In this document: positions 11,565 to 24,353 of the stretch, in pieces
Layout: the number at the start of each line of letters is the position of its first letter
Numbering within the stretch: position 1 is the first letter of the stretch
From: Dirofilaria immitis
Lineage: Eukaryota > Nematoda > Chromadorea > Rhabditida > Onchocercidae
Reading direction: 5' to 3'
NCBI GenBank assembly: GCA_024305405.1
Contig: JAKNDB010000066.1
Span: forward strand, 620,001 to 684,000
Length of the DNA stretch: 64,000 bases
Translations under genes and position numbers: made by a program
The notes under the pieces: generated by a model
The model's input: only the letters and a program-made list of their open reading frames with translations
Database searches by the model: none
Told to the model about the DNA's origin: nothing

Positions 11565-11657
11565 GAAGCGATAACTCACGCTTATTACGTAGGATGTGTA
11601 ATTTGTGAGAAGAAGCGATTACTTACGTTTATTGCGTAGGATGCGTAATTTGTTATG
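11565..11657. repeat. 47-bp tandem duplication, diverged
   Basis: Two copies starting GAAGCGAT, each with ACGTAGGATG/GCGTAGGATG and GTAATTTGT. They differ mainly by transitions. Confidence 0.85.
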
Positions 11658-11707
11658 TAATACATACAATTCCACTAAATTAATAATCATAAACCATCAA
11701 AGTGGTT

Positions 11708-11821
11708 TTAACTCATTTTTTCCATATCTGTTACCAATGCTTTATTCGAATGCAAGTTTTCAGCAGAAATATTCGATTTGGATCGTTGTAACTCTCGATC
11801 GATTACCGAATTAAACGGATA
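11708..11821 (-). pseudogene. Decayed coding fragment (37 open codons)
   Basis: One minus-strand frame is open from 11821 to a TAA at 11708 and reads like real protein (pieces NSVIDRELQRSKSNISAENL and KALVTDMEKMS). No start, splice sites or continuation could be placed. It lies 1.4 kb upstream of the larger decayed block on the same strand and may be part of it. Family unknown. Confidence 0.35.
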
Positions 11822-12307
11822 TCAAATACCTATTGAAATAAAATAGAATCTTACTACTAGTTTTATGGATCGAGAAAAGAGAGAAAAGCAATTAATAGTT
11901 TTTATCGAGAAAAGCAATTAAAACTGAATTACTTAAAATGCAGTCTTAATTATTTTTATAAATAATTTTTATTGATCAATTAAATGTTCAAATAAAGTCC
12001 GGACCAATTATTTCGTTAATTTTATTTGATCTTTTACAAATATTTGTTATTTTATTGATCCAATTTTGTTAAATAAATCAATCAACGGTAAAGCTTTTTG
12101 ACTAAAATATTTCAAAAAGATTTATAATATCAGTTGTTCAGTAATTTTTCCAATCAATCTATCAATTAATCACTCAATCAATAGAAACAAAGCAATCAAC
12201 TAATTGATTGATCAATTGATTGTAATTGTTTAAATTTTTTTCCAATAATTTCATCTTTTTTGAATTTTTTAAAAGTTTCTTTGAAAATATAAATTGTTAT
12301 AATTTAT

Positions 12308-12664
12308 TTAATTTCGGAATACAATTTTCTATTTGTTACATATTTGCATATTTATCAAATGGATATTTATCATATTAGGGAAAATGTTGGCACCAATAAT
12401 AAAAATAATAGCCTTTTCAATTCGTTGTTGATCAGTGATACCTTTACAACGATCTTTTATGATCTTTAAACGACATTTTTGGATTATCAATTTCTCAGGT
12501 ATGCATTTCGACGTCCGGTCATTCTATCCTTGTACAATTACCGGAGCTAAATCTCGTACCAACGAATTGAAAAGGCTATAATTTTTATTATCGGTGCCAA
12601 CATTTTCCCAATATGATAAATAAATAAATATCCAAACAAATGGAAAATTGTATTCCGAAATTAA
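12308..12664. mobile_element. Foldback MITE with TTAA target-site duplication
   Basis: TTAA at 12308-12311 and 12661-12664 bracket two long inverted arms of about 105-115 bp. Both arms start TTTCGGAATACAATTTTC and contain GGAAAATGTTGGCACC and AGCCTTTTCAATTCGTTG. The unpaired centre of about 120 bp is unrelated. No transposase frame is present, so it is non-autonomous. A TTAA duplication is the hallmark of piggyBac-type insertion, although the arm ends are not the usual piggyBac ends. Arms differ by a handful of substitutions and one small indel, suggesting an old copy. Confidence 0.8.
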
Positions 12665-14173
12665 AAACTTTACTATTTCCATTTTCATCTATCTTTATTA
12701 TCACATGCTAAATATCACTAGTTAACTAATTAATACATAAGTGATTACTAAGTAATTGAAATTACCTAAACATCATATTATGATATTATCGTGTATTTAT
12801 CATAGAAAGATAAGTCGGAAAAGTTCTTGATAATCAAAAATAAACGAACAAAATGATTCGAAATTAAATAACAAACATTGTCAATTTTATGCCGAATATC
12901 ACTGCTATACTCATTATCATCGTGATCATCAGAATTCTTGAAATAAATATACATCGATTATCAAAATTATCTATTCATAATACTAAAATACAATTGAATA
13001 TTGGAAACGGAATTTTTCAATGAGTTTTGAACAGGAAATTAAAAATATCACAAACGAAAACATCTTATTGTCGCATAGAAATTAAAGTTTTGCTAAATAA
13101 TCGAATTTATTCGAGAAAGTTTGCAATTTAAAATAAAAAAAAAAGTTCAAAGTTCAAGAGAAAAGATAGAGATAAAATTAGCGTATATGCTAGCGAAAAG
13201 ATTAGCAGAAAACTGATTGATCGTTTCAATCAAAATAATTTTATCCCATATTTATTTTATCACCTAGATCATCTTGTTCAAACTTTTCGAATACTTCAAC
13301 TATATGTGTCTGGAATTTATTTTAAAAATTACCAAATCATTTTTTAAATTTAAATGATCTTTTCCTAATTTCAAAGGAAAGCAAACACACTGAGAATTGG
13401 ATTTAGATTGGAGCTATACAATTTATCAAACCATAAATGATAAATATGTGATATTGATTTTATCGAAATAATCAAAATATTTTATAATTTTCATGACTCA
13501 TTATTATTTAATATAAATGAATTATTTATCTAATTTTTGCTTCTCAATTATTATCAAACTTATCTTCAAACAATTATAAAATACCGTAAACTACGATTAA
13601 TAAATATAAATATTTTCGATATTATAACAAATATTTTCCCATCAAACCTATAACTAATAAATACAGCGTGTGAATGTTTTTTTAAGAAATATTTCCATGA
13701 TGGGAATGTTTTTTTTTTTTTTTAAAGAAATATCATGATTATAAAAATAGCCTTTATTGGTTGAAAGATTGTTTTCTTTATCGTGATTTTTCATGAGCAA
13801 TTCCTCCAACGATATTTTAATTTCTGATTTTGTGTTAAATTATATTAACGATATATCTTTTATTATACTTTATTATAGTTGATGCTAATAAAAGTTATAT
13901 TGATTGCATTATCGTTCGAGATACTCTAATAATCAATCATCTATCATCTTCATTCCAACATATGAAAGTGCGAAAACTTTCATAACAACATTGATGTTCT
14001 AATATTAAGCATCATCGCGTATCATTGAGCCATGTGGTATCATTATGTATTTCAATATAGTATACTTCCATCATCATTCGAGGACATTTCGATAATTATA
14101 TCATTCCAGATCATTCCGGTAATTACTGTTATTTCTTACGGATCAAAATGATTTTATCTTTATCCCTTACATA
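12665..14173. other. AT-rich spacer, no gene seen
   Basis: Rich in TGATAA/TTATCA words and poly-T tracts (for example 13708-13723). No supported coding segment. Confidence 0.6.
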
Positions 14174-14443
14174 TTATGAATTTTTTATTCTGTCTAATTT
14201 TAAACCTTTTATAATTTGTCTGTTCCAAAAATCTTTTGATCTCAAAATAAGCTGACTTTTTTCGAATTGCTCCACAGCATACCCATCGTCTGATATTGTT
14301 GGTACCATTACCCATCGTCTGATATTGTTGGTACCATTGGAAGATAGTGCTCGTAGATCATTGATATTATTTGGGCCAAGTTCTATGTTAGTTTTAAATA
14401 GGCTGCTTTTGTTTTGTGATAAGTTATATTTATTTCCTTGCAT
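14174..14443 (-). pseudogene. Orphan open frame broken by a 29-bp duplication
   Basis: An 89-codon minus-strand frame with coding-like content (pieces FKTNIELGPNNINDLRAL, ISDDGYAVEQFEKSQLIL, FWNRQIIKGLKL). Inside it a 29-bp unit is present twice in a row (about 14280-14337), a non-multiple of three. The upstream part is therefore in a different frame from the one that reads naturally into the downstream part when only one copy is kept. No exon borders or homolog recognised. It may be a relic exon or part of the same accessory DNA as 9430-11821. Confidence 0.35.
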
Positions 14444-17400
14444 TTTTAAACTTTCTCTCTTTCTTCACATTCAAAATTAATAGGCACAATTGATCTATTT
14501 GAAAATACCGCAAATAAATTCAACAAATCAATCGATCAATAGATCACTATTAAATAGATCAATAAAATATGAATAAATCAACAAATAATTCAAGAAACAG
14601 AATGTGAAAACTGAATATCTGATAGCCCTTATTGTATCTCAATAACAAAATAACGAATTTCTGGTAGAATAATTAGCATAGAATGAAGAAACGAAATAAA
14701 TAAGTAATGCACAATGAATAAATACTAAAATAGATAGTTGATAAGTAACGAGATAAACGACTGATAAATATTCATCATACTTGAATCATAGCTGTTTTGT
14801 AACAGCAAGTAATCTCCGATATCTCTTTAATAACTACTTATTAAAGTATATATTAGTAAGATGAAAAATGGAAAATGTAAAAGTTCGAGAAAAATAATCA
14901 AAACGATAAAAAGAGATGAGAGGAAGTTTAGTTTTCGCATGATCTGATTTAATTGACAAATATGATATTAATAAATGATAAAAAAAATGTTACCTGTATC
15001 ATATTTGTATTTTCCATTATTTTACAATAACAGATATACTCTACACTATTCCATTGATAGCTTTATCTATTAAAAAGTATCTATTGATAAGATAATAATT
15101 TATGAAACGAAGAGAAGTAATAATTTTTGCATGATTTAGTCTAAATGACAAAATATAATAGTAGCGAAATGAAAATGACAGATATTTCGTCCATTTTAAA
15201 TTATTTCAATAAACAATTTTCAAAAAAAAAAAAAAATTTCTTTTTCTCTACCTAACAAATTGCTTGTCAATTTTCATTTTTTTTTTTCATAGAAATAAAA
15301 GGAAAAAATGAAATATTATTTTCTTTTCCAATTTTTTTATTCAAATTTCTTAGTAAATAACAAAATTCAAAATTTTGCTCTTTCTTCATTTCTTTTTTTC
15401 TTTTCTTTATTAACAGATCGTTTTTTTTTTTCTTCGTCAAATCGATGTATTTTAAAATAAATGTCAAATAAAAAATTGTAAAATTGAGAAATGTCATCTC
15501 ATAGGTTTAATATCAAACATTGATCGTTGTAGCAATAATATACAAGTACTAATGTAAATTTAAAAAAAAAAGTCATTTCAAATGATAGTTTCAAGTAAAT
15601 AACACAACTTCGTCATTTCAAAGCATTCACTGTGCTATTTTATCAATACGCCACTTCATGTGACAATGATTGATAGCATATCTTCAGTTAAATTTCGATT
15701 TCATCATATTTTGAAATTTCATCAATTCTTATTGTTATTTTCTAGTTGCTATAGAATTACGATTAAAAATTCTCATTTTTTCTTTTAATGATTTCGAACA
15801 GATCTTGTGACTAATAAAGTGATTGATTTTTTTTTTTTTTAAGAAATTTGAAATTTTGGATTTTTATTAAAATAATATTCAAATTATTTCAAGTCTCGAG
15901 ATTGAAATGATTTCTATGCACGGATCTTTAATGATAACAAAATAAAATGAAAACGAAATTTTGAAATTTTAAATTTTTATCAAAATATAACCTTCGCCAA
16001 AATCAGTATTATCCATAATTAGAAAGGAAGTCAGAATAATATGATAAATTGCAATATCACAACCTGAAATCCAAATTTTTATTATTAGCATCTATTCAGA
16101 AATAATAGGTTTACGTCTAAAACTTTAAAATAAAACTTTAGTAAGTGATGCAAAAGTCAAACAAAATTCTACTTTTTATCTTACGTCAGGTAATTTTTTT
16201 TTTCCCTATGCATATCAAATTATTCTTCATCGAGATTTAGCGATCGAAAGTGCTGATAAAATTTGAAAAGTAAAATACCGTAGTAAAGTTTTTGAAAATT
16301 TAAATCTCAATTCAACATTTAGATTTGTAAATTCATAAATAAATTATTCCTATATAATAAAGTATTTTCATTTCTAGCCAAATTGCCATTTTATTATTTC
16401 TCATCACAAAAATAATAATGAATATAGGAATTGATTAATTAATAATATAAGTAAAATATTTAACTCGAAATCGTTAATTCTATATTATATCATAAAAATT
16501 TCGAACGATAAAATAATTTGCTTTTTAAATAAATATGAATCGTTTTTATTAGCATATATATGTATACGAGATTGGCCTAATATTCTCCATTGCCTTTTGA
16601 TTGGCCTAACATTTTCAATTATTTTTGATTGGCCTAACATTTCGTTTTGCATTGTAAATTTTTGAGCTTCGTATCTTCGTTCTTTTGATTGTTTCATTTT
16701 TTACGAAAATTTAGAATTTGACGAGGAAATATCTTAATGACAAGTAAATGACAACTTTAGTCTAACTTTTGTTGCTCACATGGCTCAATGAAAAGGAAGG
16801 CAACATTCTTGGCACATTTAGTGCAATTGGCATATTTAGTGCAAGTTAATAAATTGTTGAAAATTTGTTATAGCAATCGAGTACCACTTATTGAAAGCCT
16901 GAAAAAGGGATTTGAATAATAATGAATGAATTAGTGTTGTGTTGAAGAATTGTAATTAATGAAATTCCCGGTTACTAATTTGTGTTGTGCAGAATAGAAT
17001 AATAGCTAAAATATGCTGTAATGATTATCTCTCGAGAATTGGAAAAGAAGAGACAGCTGATATGCTTGCTTGCAGGTGCAGTTTGTAGTAAAAGCAATCT
17101 CAACTTGCATTCGCATAACGATCGTAAGTTGCTGATGATAATATTGATATCGGATAAATGCGGAAATATTTGTTGACCTCAAAATGCTGCCAACTGCTTT
17201 TCGAACTTTCTTCCTATTTCATTTTACGATTTTATTCATTCATTTCGCTATCTCTTTGAAATTATTCACTTTTGAGAAATTTGTCAATTCATTTGATATA
17301 TTATCATTTTAAACTATGATAAAAATTGCCTCAATCATGATATAAATAGAAATGATAAAACTTATTTTTATCATTCCACGCGTATTTTATAGTCTATTAT

Positions 17401-20400
17401 CACTGTTAATGATTCAGTAAATAGTGACTAAAATTTGATTTCTACCATTGCTTTATTAAGTGATAAAAATTTATAAAATATATTTGCTTTGTAAATAATT
17501 CTTACACTCAAAATTTCCTTCTTTTACAATTTTATTCATAAATCGAATTAAAATTTATTCTTTAAATTTAAATTTAATTACTAAATTAATTATTTACAAA
17601 TTGATTCTCTTAAAAATAGTTTATAGTTTTTTAAATAATTTCATAAAAATTTGCCCATTTCCATTATCCTCTAAAAACAATCTTTCGCACTTAAAATAAT
17701 TAAATTTCTATTTCAAATAAAAATTAATTTTTCTTCTAAGAAACAATCTTTTGTACTTAAAATAATTAAATTCTTATTTTTAAGTAAAGCAATTCGATAT
17801 CGAATTTGATTTTTATTTCTATTTTTATTATTTGAATGAATTTATTTTCTTCTTTTTTAGCTTTCTGCAACAATTATGCAATTTATGAAATTCGAATTTT
17901 TTCTTGAATATATTAATTATATCGATTTCTTAGTTATTCAATCGATAGAACTCCTTTCGTTAAAATAGTTTTTTTCGCGGGAATATAATAAAGGTAATGA
18001 GGGAAATTTCTGAAGAAGAAAAGATCTGATCACACTACGAATTCACGTAAGAATCTAATTGATGGTAAATGTACGCTGGCAAAATGATATATTCACGTGA
18101 AAAGGTAGATGATAATTTTAGCAAATAGAAAATTTATTATTTTTAAAATTTCTCGAAATTTCTTATAATGTTTGAATCTTTAAAATTATGCCATAATTAC
18201 ATTTCCAGAAAATAGTGGAAAATCTTAGACATATTTCAAAATTTGTTAACTATTGATAAGTTGTAATATCTTATTCAATTTATTTATTGATAAAAAATTC
18301 AATCATATGAAGGTTATCAGATTATAATGAAGGTAACGCTTGATAATTTTTTTTTTTTGAATGAAATGAAATCATTGAAATCATTCTCATGTTTGGCGTT
18401 ATATCATTTTATCATTTGATTGATCAATTATAGTAGAGTTATTTGTTTCTGATATAAATTATCAAAATGTTAGATGATATAAAATTTCCTATTGTTTTTC
18501 TTTTGTTATTCAACATATCGTAATTGTGCAAACGATTTTCGCAATTCATAATTGTGTAAATGATTTTCGCAATCAAGTAACGATGAATGGACGAAAATGA
18601 AATCGAATATTTTAATCAAATTTTGCAAAAAAAAAAATTGAAAAGCACAGATATAAAAAAGAAAGATTATTTCCAGGATATCATATGAATTTATTAAATA
18701 TTTGATTAGAATATTTTAATCAAAAGCAATGATACTTAAGTGAATATTTGCAAATAGATTAGTTTGATCGCATATTTTAGTAAAAGAAAAATATTTGTTA
18801 AATGATAACCATTTACTGACATTTGCATTATTGATAAGTCTAATCAGTTTTCTTGGACTTTTCTTTTATCATATTAAATCGTACTTATTTTTTTTACATC
18901 TTGAAGAAGTTGATTTATGTTTGGTATTAAAATAATAATTCGCATTCACTCTCGAACAGTAAGTATTATGATTTATCATTGATAAAATCTATATAAACTA
19001 ATCATCAATATTTGAAATTGTATTTACATGATGATATCATCCGACATTGATTTCACTGTATTAAATTAGTGAATATTTTTTGCGCATTAATTTCAAATTT
19101 CTAAAAGATAAATATAATAGCTTCAAGAAAAAATAATATATGCGTGAAATACGTGAAATACGTCAATTACGACTATTCAGGCTCATTTTTTTGTAACCAT
19201 GTTTTCTTATCCAATTAATTAGTCTTTTAAGTAATATCATTCATGAGAGATTTCAAGCGTTTTGTAATATCATTTTCTCTTATCAATAAGTTCCTTTTTT
19301 GAGTAATACCTGTATCGTCATACCTGTATCAATATTAGTGAAAATGATTGTTATGAATTATTAAATTTCATATATTCTATTAGTAATTCTTGTGTATCAG
19401 TATTAGTTGGAATATATATTCTTATAAATTAAATTTAAAACATTTTCCACTCCCGTCTTCTATCATATTGGTATCATATCACAAATATTAATAATATTTG
19501 TATCGAAAGATCGAAATAATCTTTAATAATAACTATTTTTCAAAAATCATTTTTACGTAAAATATTCCAATGTTAATTGATTGATGGTATTTTTTGGGAA
19601 AAATTCTAATCGAAAATGATTAAGAATGTAAATATATTCGTTCAGTTTTTAATTTTCATTTTTCATCATTTTTATTTCCATTTCAAATTTATTCCATTTC
19701 CATTCCGATTAATCTATTTTAAATTCAAAAATTGTTTTCAAGCCATATTGTAAAGCGCAAATGGACAACTAATCTAAAATTCAAACAAAAATTGATTTAG
19801 TAAAATTGTTGAAATTAATTTTCCGATAATTCTAATTTTTTTTTTTTAAATGAATAATATATATATTGGAAATTATTTTATATGTTAATTATTCAATTAA
19901 AATTTAATTGTTATCGGAAAATAGAAATGAAATGTATTATTACTAGTAGCACATCCGATGACGTATTTCACGTGTTTAAGTTCAGAAGATCTTTTGTAAA
20001 GGTCAAATGTTTATTTTACATTTTATCATTCAAAGGATCTTCTTGCAAAAGGTCAAATATTTATTTACATTCTATCATCTATAGTCAATTATTAGCTGCA
20101 AAAATATTGATAACATATGAAAAGTGAAAAGTTCAAATACTGTTGAAGATGGAAAAATTGATTTATAGATTCAAACGCTTAACAGATGGTTCAATTTCTT
20201 TCTTTCTTTTTTTTTTTTTTTTTTTTGAAAGCAATTTAATGATGTTTTATTTAAAAATAAATTTTTGATTCAACGATTGCAAAAATGATGTTACAAGCCG
20301 AAGGAAAATAATATATATGTGCAGAGAGAATGGAAGATATGATTTGTTGACCTTTGTGCTGAGAAGGTTATTAATTAAATTTTAAGATTAAAATAGCACC

Positions 20401-22159
20401 AGTAAAAAGGCTATGAAATTGTTAAGAAAATATTGTTATTACATATATGTATATATATATATATATATGAAATGAAAGCTATTCATTCTTTCCTACAAAG
20501 CAAATAGAAATTTTAATAAATTAATCGAAATAATAAATAATTGCCTTTCTTCCATCAACAATTTCATCTATACAACTTTCTCAATCTTTTCTCTATTTTC
20601 TACATCTATGTTTACGTGCAATTGCAGATGTGTTGCAACGTGCATATAGCAATAGTAACGTGCAAATGGCAAGAAGATGAAGAAGAAAAAGAAGGAAAAA
20701 AAAATGAGATTCTTCCATCTTCTTCGTACGATTCATAGAAGAATGAATCTAATTCTTTTTTTTAGGAAAAAATTTTTTTATAAATGTAAAATGTTGAGTA
20801 CATATACATTAAAAAAAAAAAAAAAAGACTATTTTTATGATAATTTCTCTTTTTTTTCATTTTCTATTCAAAAGAAAATTCTTGAATTACAGAAGTGAAT
20901 AATGTATTAATGATTTATTTAATGATAGTAAAACGATTATCAATAATGCATGAAATTATCGTACTACTATTACTACAATTTCAACCTTCTCCCTTCCTTT
21001 CTTTCCTTTCTTACCTTTTAATCGACAATTATGACATTTCTTTTTGTCAAATATTTAAAGAGGAATTTAATCATTTAAATAGTTAAGGAAGAATTTTTAA
21101 ATATTCAATGTATTGAAATGTTTACATGTATGCATCATTTTATCAATATCAATTAAGCCTAGCCTAAAATTTGAATGAATTCTTTGTTAAAAATAGGCTA
21201 ACGAAAAGTTTATGAAAAAAAAAAGACAAATAACAAAAATGCAAAAATAATAAATATTTTTACAAAATTATTACTATTATTATTTAAGGATTATAAAATA
21301 AATGAAATTAAACAAAAACAATTTATTTAAATGGTTAGCATTGTAAATAAATATTATGAAATTCTTATACTATTCTTATACTATTTTCTACATTTACTTT
21401 TATTGATTTTTTTTACAGAATCTTGATAATAGTTGATTCTGAAAAAGAATAGGAATTGTAATGGATTCCAATAATTTAATCTATTTCAGTTTTTTTTTTT
21501 TTTCCGTTGTCATTCTTTTCTGCTTTTTATTACTATGCAATATTTTGTTCATGTCAATGTTTCATGTCTAAAAAAGAAAAATTAAATTACATTCAAATAC
21601 TAGGCTCTAATGACTAGGCCATTTTTAAGCCCTTCAAATTTCTTCATTGAAATAACATTACATCATTGTAAAGTGTGCAATATTTTTGCTTTCTGTGCTT
21701 TTAAATTTCAATTTTTTTTTTTTAAGTTACGACTTTTTTAAATTATCTTTTCGTCCGTTGAAAGTATGAAATTTTTATTTTTGCAAAAATCTACAAACGA
21801 CATATTCATTCACCCACACTGATCACAGCTATATTCTCGATGATGGGTTGAACGTTCGATGAAGCATTTAGAAAGATGTGAACGTGTCTACATCTGTTAT
21901 ATGTGCGATGTACTTGAGATAAGTCGAGATTGCGAGAGTGAAAGATAAAAAGCTCGGACACTTTTCTTACCTCTTGATCAGTTTATCTTCGACAATTATC
22001 GCAGAATAGTAATACTATAATTTAGTCCATATTTACTTCTTCTCTCTTTTCAATTAGTGTGAAATTTACGACAAAAAGAATAATAGAATTTTTAAATATG
22101 CATAAACTATACTATCATAAATATTGCATAAATTTTTTAAAATTTCAATTCATCTACGA
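14444..22159. other. Long AT-rich spacer
   Basis: No gene supported. Contents worth noting: a ~28-bp repeat at 16566-16650, two TTTAGTGCAA-type repeats near 16818-16845, moderately complex patches at 17000-17210 and 21830-22010. The latter carries a good minus-strand donor (AAGAG|gtaagaaaag at 21971), but no exon can be built on it. Many poly-T tracts. Open frames at 15267-15497, 16485-16697, 19882-20127 and 20541-21086 look non-coding. Confidence 0.5.
16566..16650. repeat. ~28-bp repeat (TTGATTGGCCTAACATT), 3 copies
   Basis: Three spaced copies of GATTGGCCTAAYATT with diverged tails. It creates an artefactual open frame on minus. Confidence 0.8.
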
Positions 22160-22440
22160 TCAATTATTCTATTCTATTCTATTTCAAATATTGCTTTCAT
22201 TAATTTTCTTTTAATATTCTGTACTATTTAAATATTCCTTTCACTAATTTCCTTTTAATATTCTATTCCATTTCAAACACTTCTTTTATTAATTTCCTTT
22301 TAATATTCTATTCCATCTCAAATACTTCTTTTATTAATTTTCTTTTAATATTCTATGCTATTTAAATACTTTTTATTAACTTCCTTTTGGTATTCTATTC
22401 CATTTCAAATACTTCTTTTACTAATTTTCTTTTTGCCTAT
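22160..22440. repeat. ~46-bp tandem repeat, 5-6 copies
   Basis: Unit roughly TATTCCATTTCAAATACTTC plus TTTTATTAATTTTCTTTTAATATTC. Copies differ by several substitutions and short gaps. It is followed by a pure CTT run at about 22493-22526. Confidence 0.85.
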
Positions 22441-24346
22441 CACTGATTCTAATTTAATTGCATTAGTTCTTATATCACTCATCCCTTTCAGCTTCTTCTT
22501 CTTCTTCTTCTTCTTCTTCTTCTTCGTCTTCAATTTCCTCTCTTTCCTCATAGCTATTTTTAAAAAAATAAATTTTATAATTAATTACTAATATATCAAA
22601 CATTGATTAATCATAAAAATTCATTAAATTTTTAATAATAAAAATGAAAAACATTTAATAATAATAATAATAATACTTAAATATTTATAATAATAATAAT
22701 ACTGAAATACTTATATTTAGGTATTTCGATAATTACACTTTTCATATACTCAATTTTTCATTCATTGAATATTGAATAAACAAAGGTATAAATAAAGAAA
22801 GAAAAAAGAAATACTTTTGATGCATATATATATATATATATGTTTGTGTTAAATTGAGCATTCAATGAAATATTTATTTATTCCTTCAAATTTCTTTTCC
22901 TCTCCTTCTTCTATTCGTAGCATAATATTTCTCTTTTTTTGCTCTCTTTTAACTAATCTATTAGTTATCATAAGTTTTATTAATCATTTATATATCTATT
23001 ATTATCTGTTATCATCAACACTAATTAGTATAGCTATTTATCAGATGATGCTTACGTAATTCATGCTACTTCGTATAATATATGCTTTTTCATCATTAAG
23101 CGTAATATTTTATCGATATTTTTTTTCATACTAATCAATTAGTTACCATAAGTTTATTAATCTTTAATATGTTATCATCAATGAGCTAGATTAATGCTTA
23201 CGTAATTCATATTATTTATATAATACATGCAACGGGATAATTTGCGATAACTGATATTTATTATCAATTGAGATTTTAGTTTATCAATTCAAACTGATAT
23301 TTATTATCAATTGAGATTTTAAATATTAAAAAAATATATTTATATAAATAAGATTATTTATTAAATGATTTTATATAGTTTTGACAATAACAATAATTAA
23401 TTTATTTGCTAAAAATTCATTTCGAAAGAAGTCGTAATGAAATTTTAAAAATCAAATTGAGTAATCAAATTTTTACCGAATAATCGAATAATCGAATAAT
23501 TTTATTTCTTTTTTTTCATATATTTCAATTATTATACTAATTTAAATTGAAGAATAATTATAATTATTATTTGTAAACGACGAATGTTACTATCATTTTA
23601 TATAATTAATTAAAATATATATATGCTGACCGTAGCATATTCCAAGTATAGAAAGATTTGTTGCCTCATTAAGTTTTATAATTTCATATACTACTTCATT
23701 TGCCTCAATACAACTGTCATTTACGGATTGTGATCTTTCAGAGAAAATAAACTTCGTTGAACTTCGATATTATTTCAAAACTGATATTGCTTGGGAATAT
23801 CACACTACTTTCTTATCACAAATTATTTAATGATTAATTTTAAAAGTTATAATCAAAATTATTTCAAAAAATCTATCGAACAAAATATTAGTTTGTTATG
23901 AAAATATACATAATAGCTATATCTTTATTTTTCTATCATTTGAAAAATAAAAAATTAATTTGAAATTTTTAATTTTGCTAAAAATTTTGAAATGATAGAA
24001 TTTCAAAAATTCTAAATTTTAAATAAAATTTTTTTTTAATCGTATTTTTATTAATATCTTTTAATATAAAATTAATGCATTAATTGATAAAAAAAAAAAA
24101 GAAAGGAGAGATTCTTTAATTCCTAGATTCTTTGTCAAGATTCGTAAACTTTCTCTTAGATTATCAATATTCTTTCAATAAAGATTTCGAGATTCTTTCT
24201 TAAATAAATTCTTAGATTCTTTTTTTTTTTATTGAATTGTTATTAATATGTGATAATACTATGAATTATAAAAATATATATGATATGTGAATGTCGAAAA
24301 TTTTTTTCAACAGCATGAATCCATCTTTACAATCAATATAATATTG
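22441..24346. other. AT-rich spacer upstream of the MTCL-like gene
   Basis: Holds (CTT)n at 22493-22526, (AAT)n at 22655-22700 and a TA run at 22825-22842. A roughly 60-bp stretch (AATCTATTAGTTATCATAAG) recurs at about 22957 and 23132. Presumed promoter region of the downstream gene, with no element I can name. Confidence 0.4.
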
Positions 24347-24353
24347 CAGTTAT
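24341..24353 (+). promoter_or_regulatory. Likely spliced-leader acceptor of the MTCL-like gene
   Basis: ATATTGCAG ends at 24349, followed by TTAT and the ATG at 24354. A splice acceptor four bases before a start codon with no coding exon before it fits nematode trans-splicing. It supports choosing this start. Confidence 0.45.

Noticed and set aside
16485..16697. 70-codon minus ORF with repeated LGQS
   Set aside because: Produced by the three-copy 28-bp repeat at 16566-16650.
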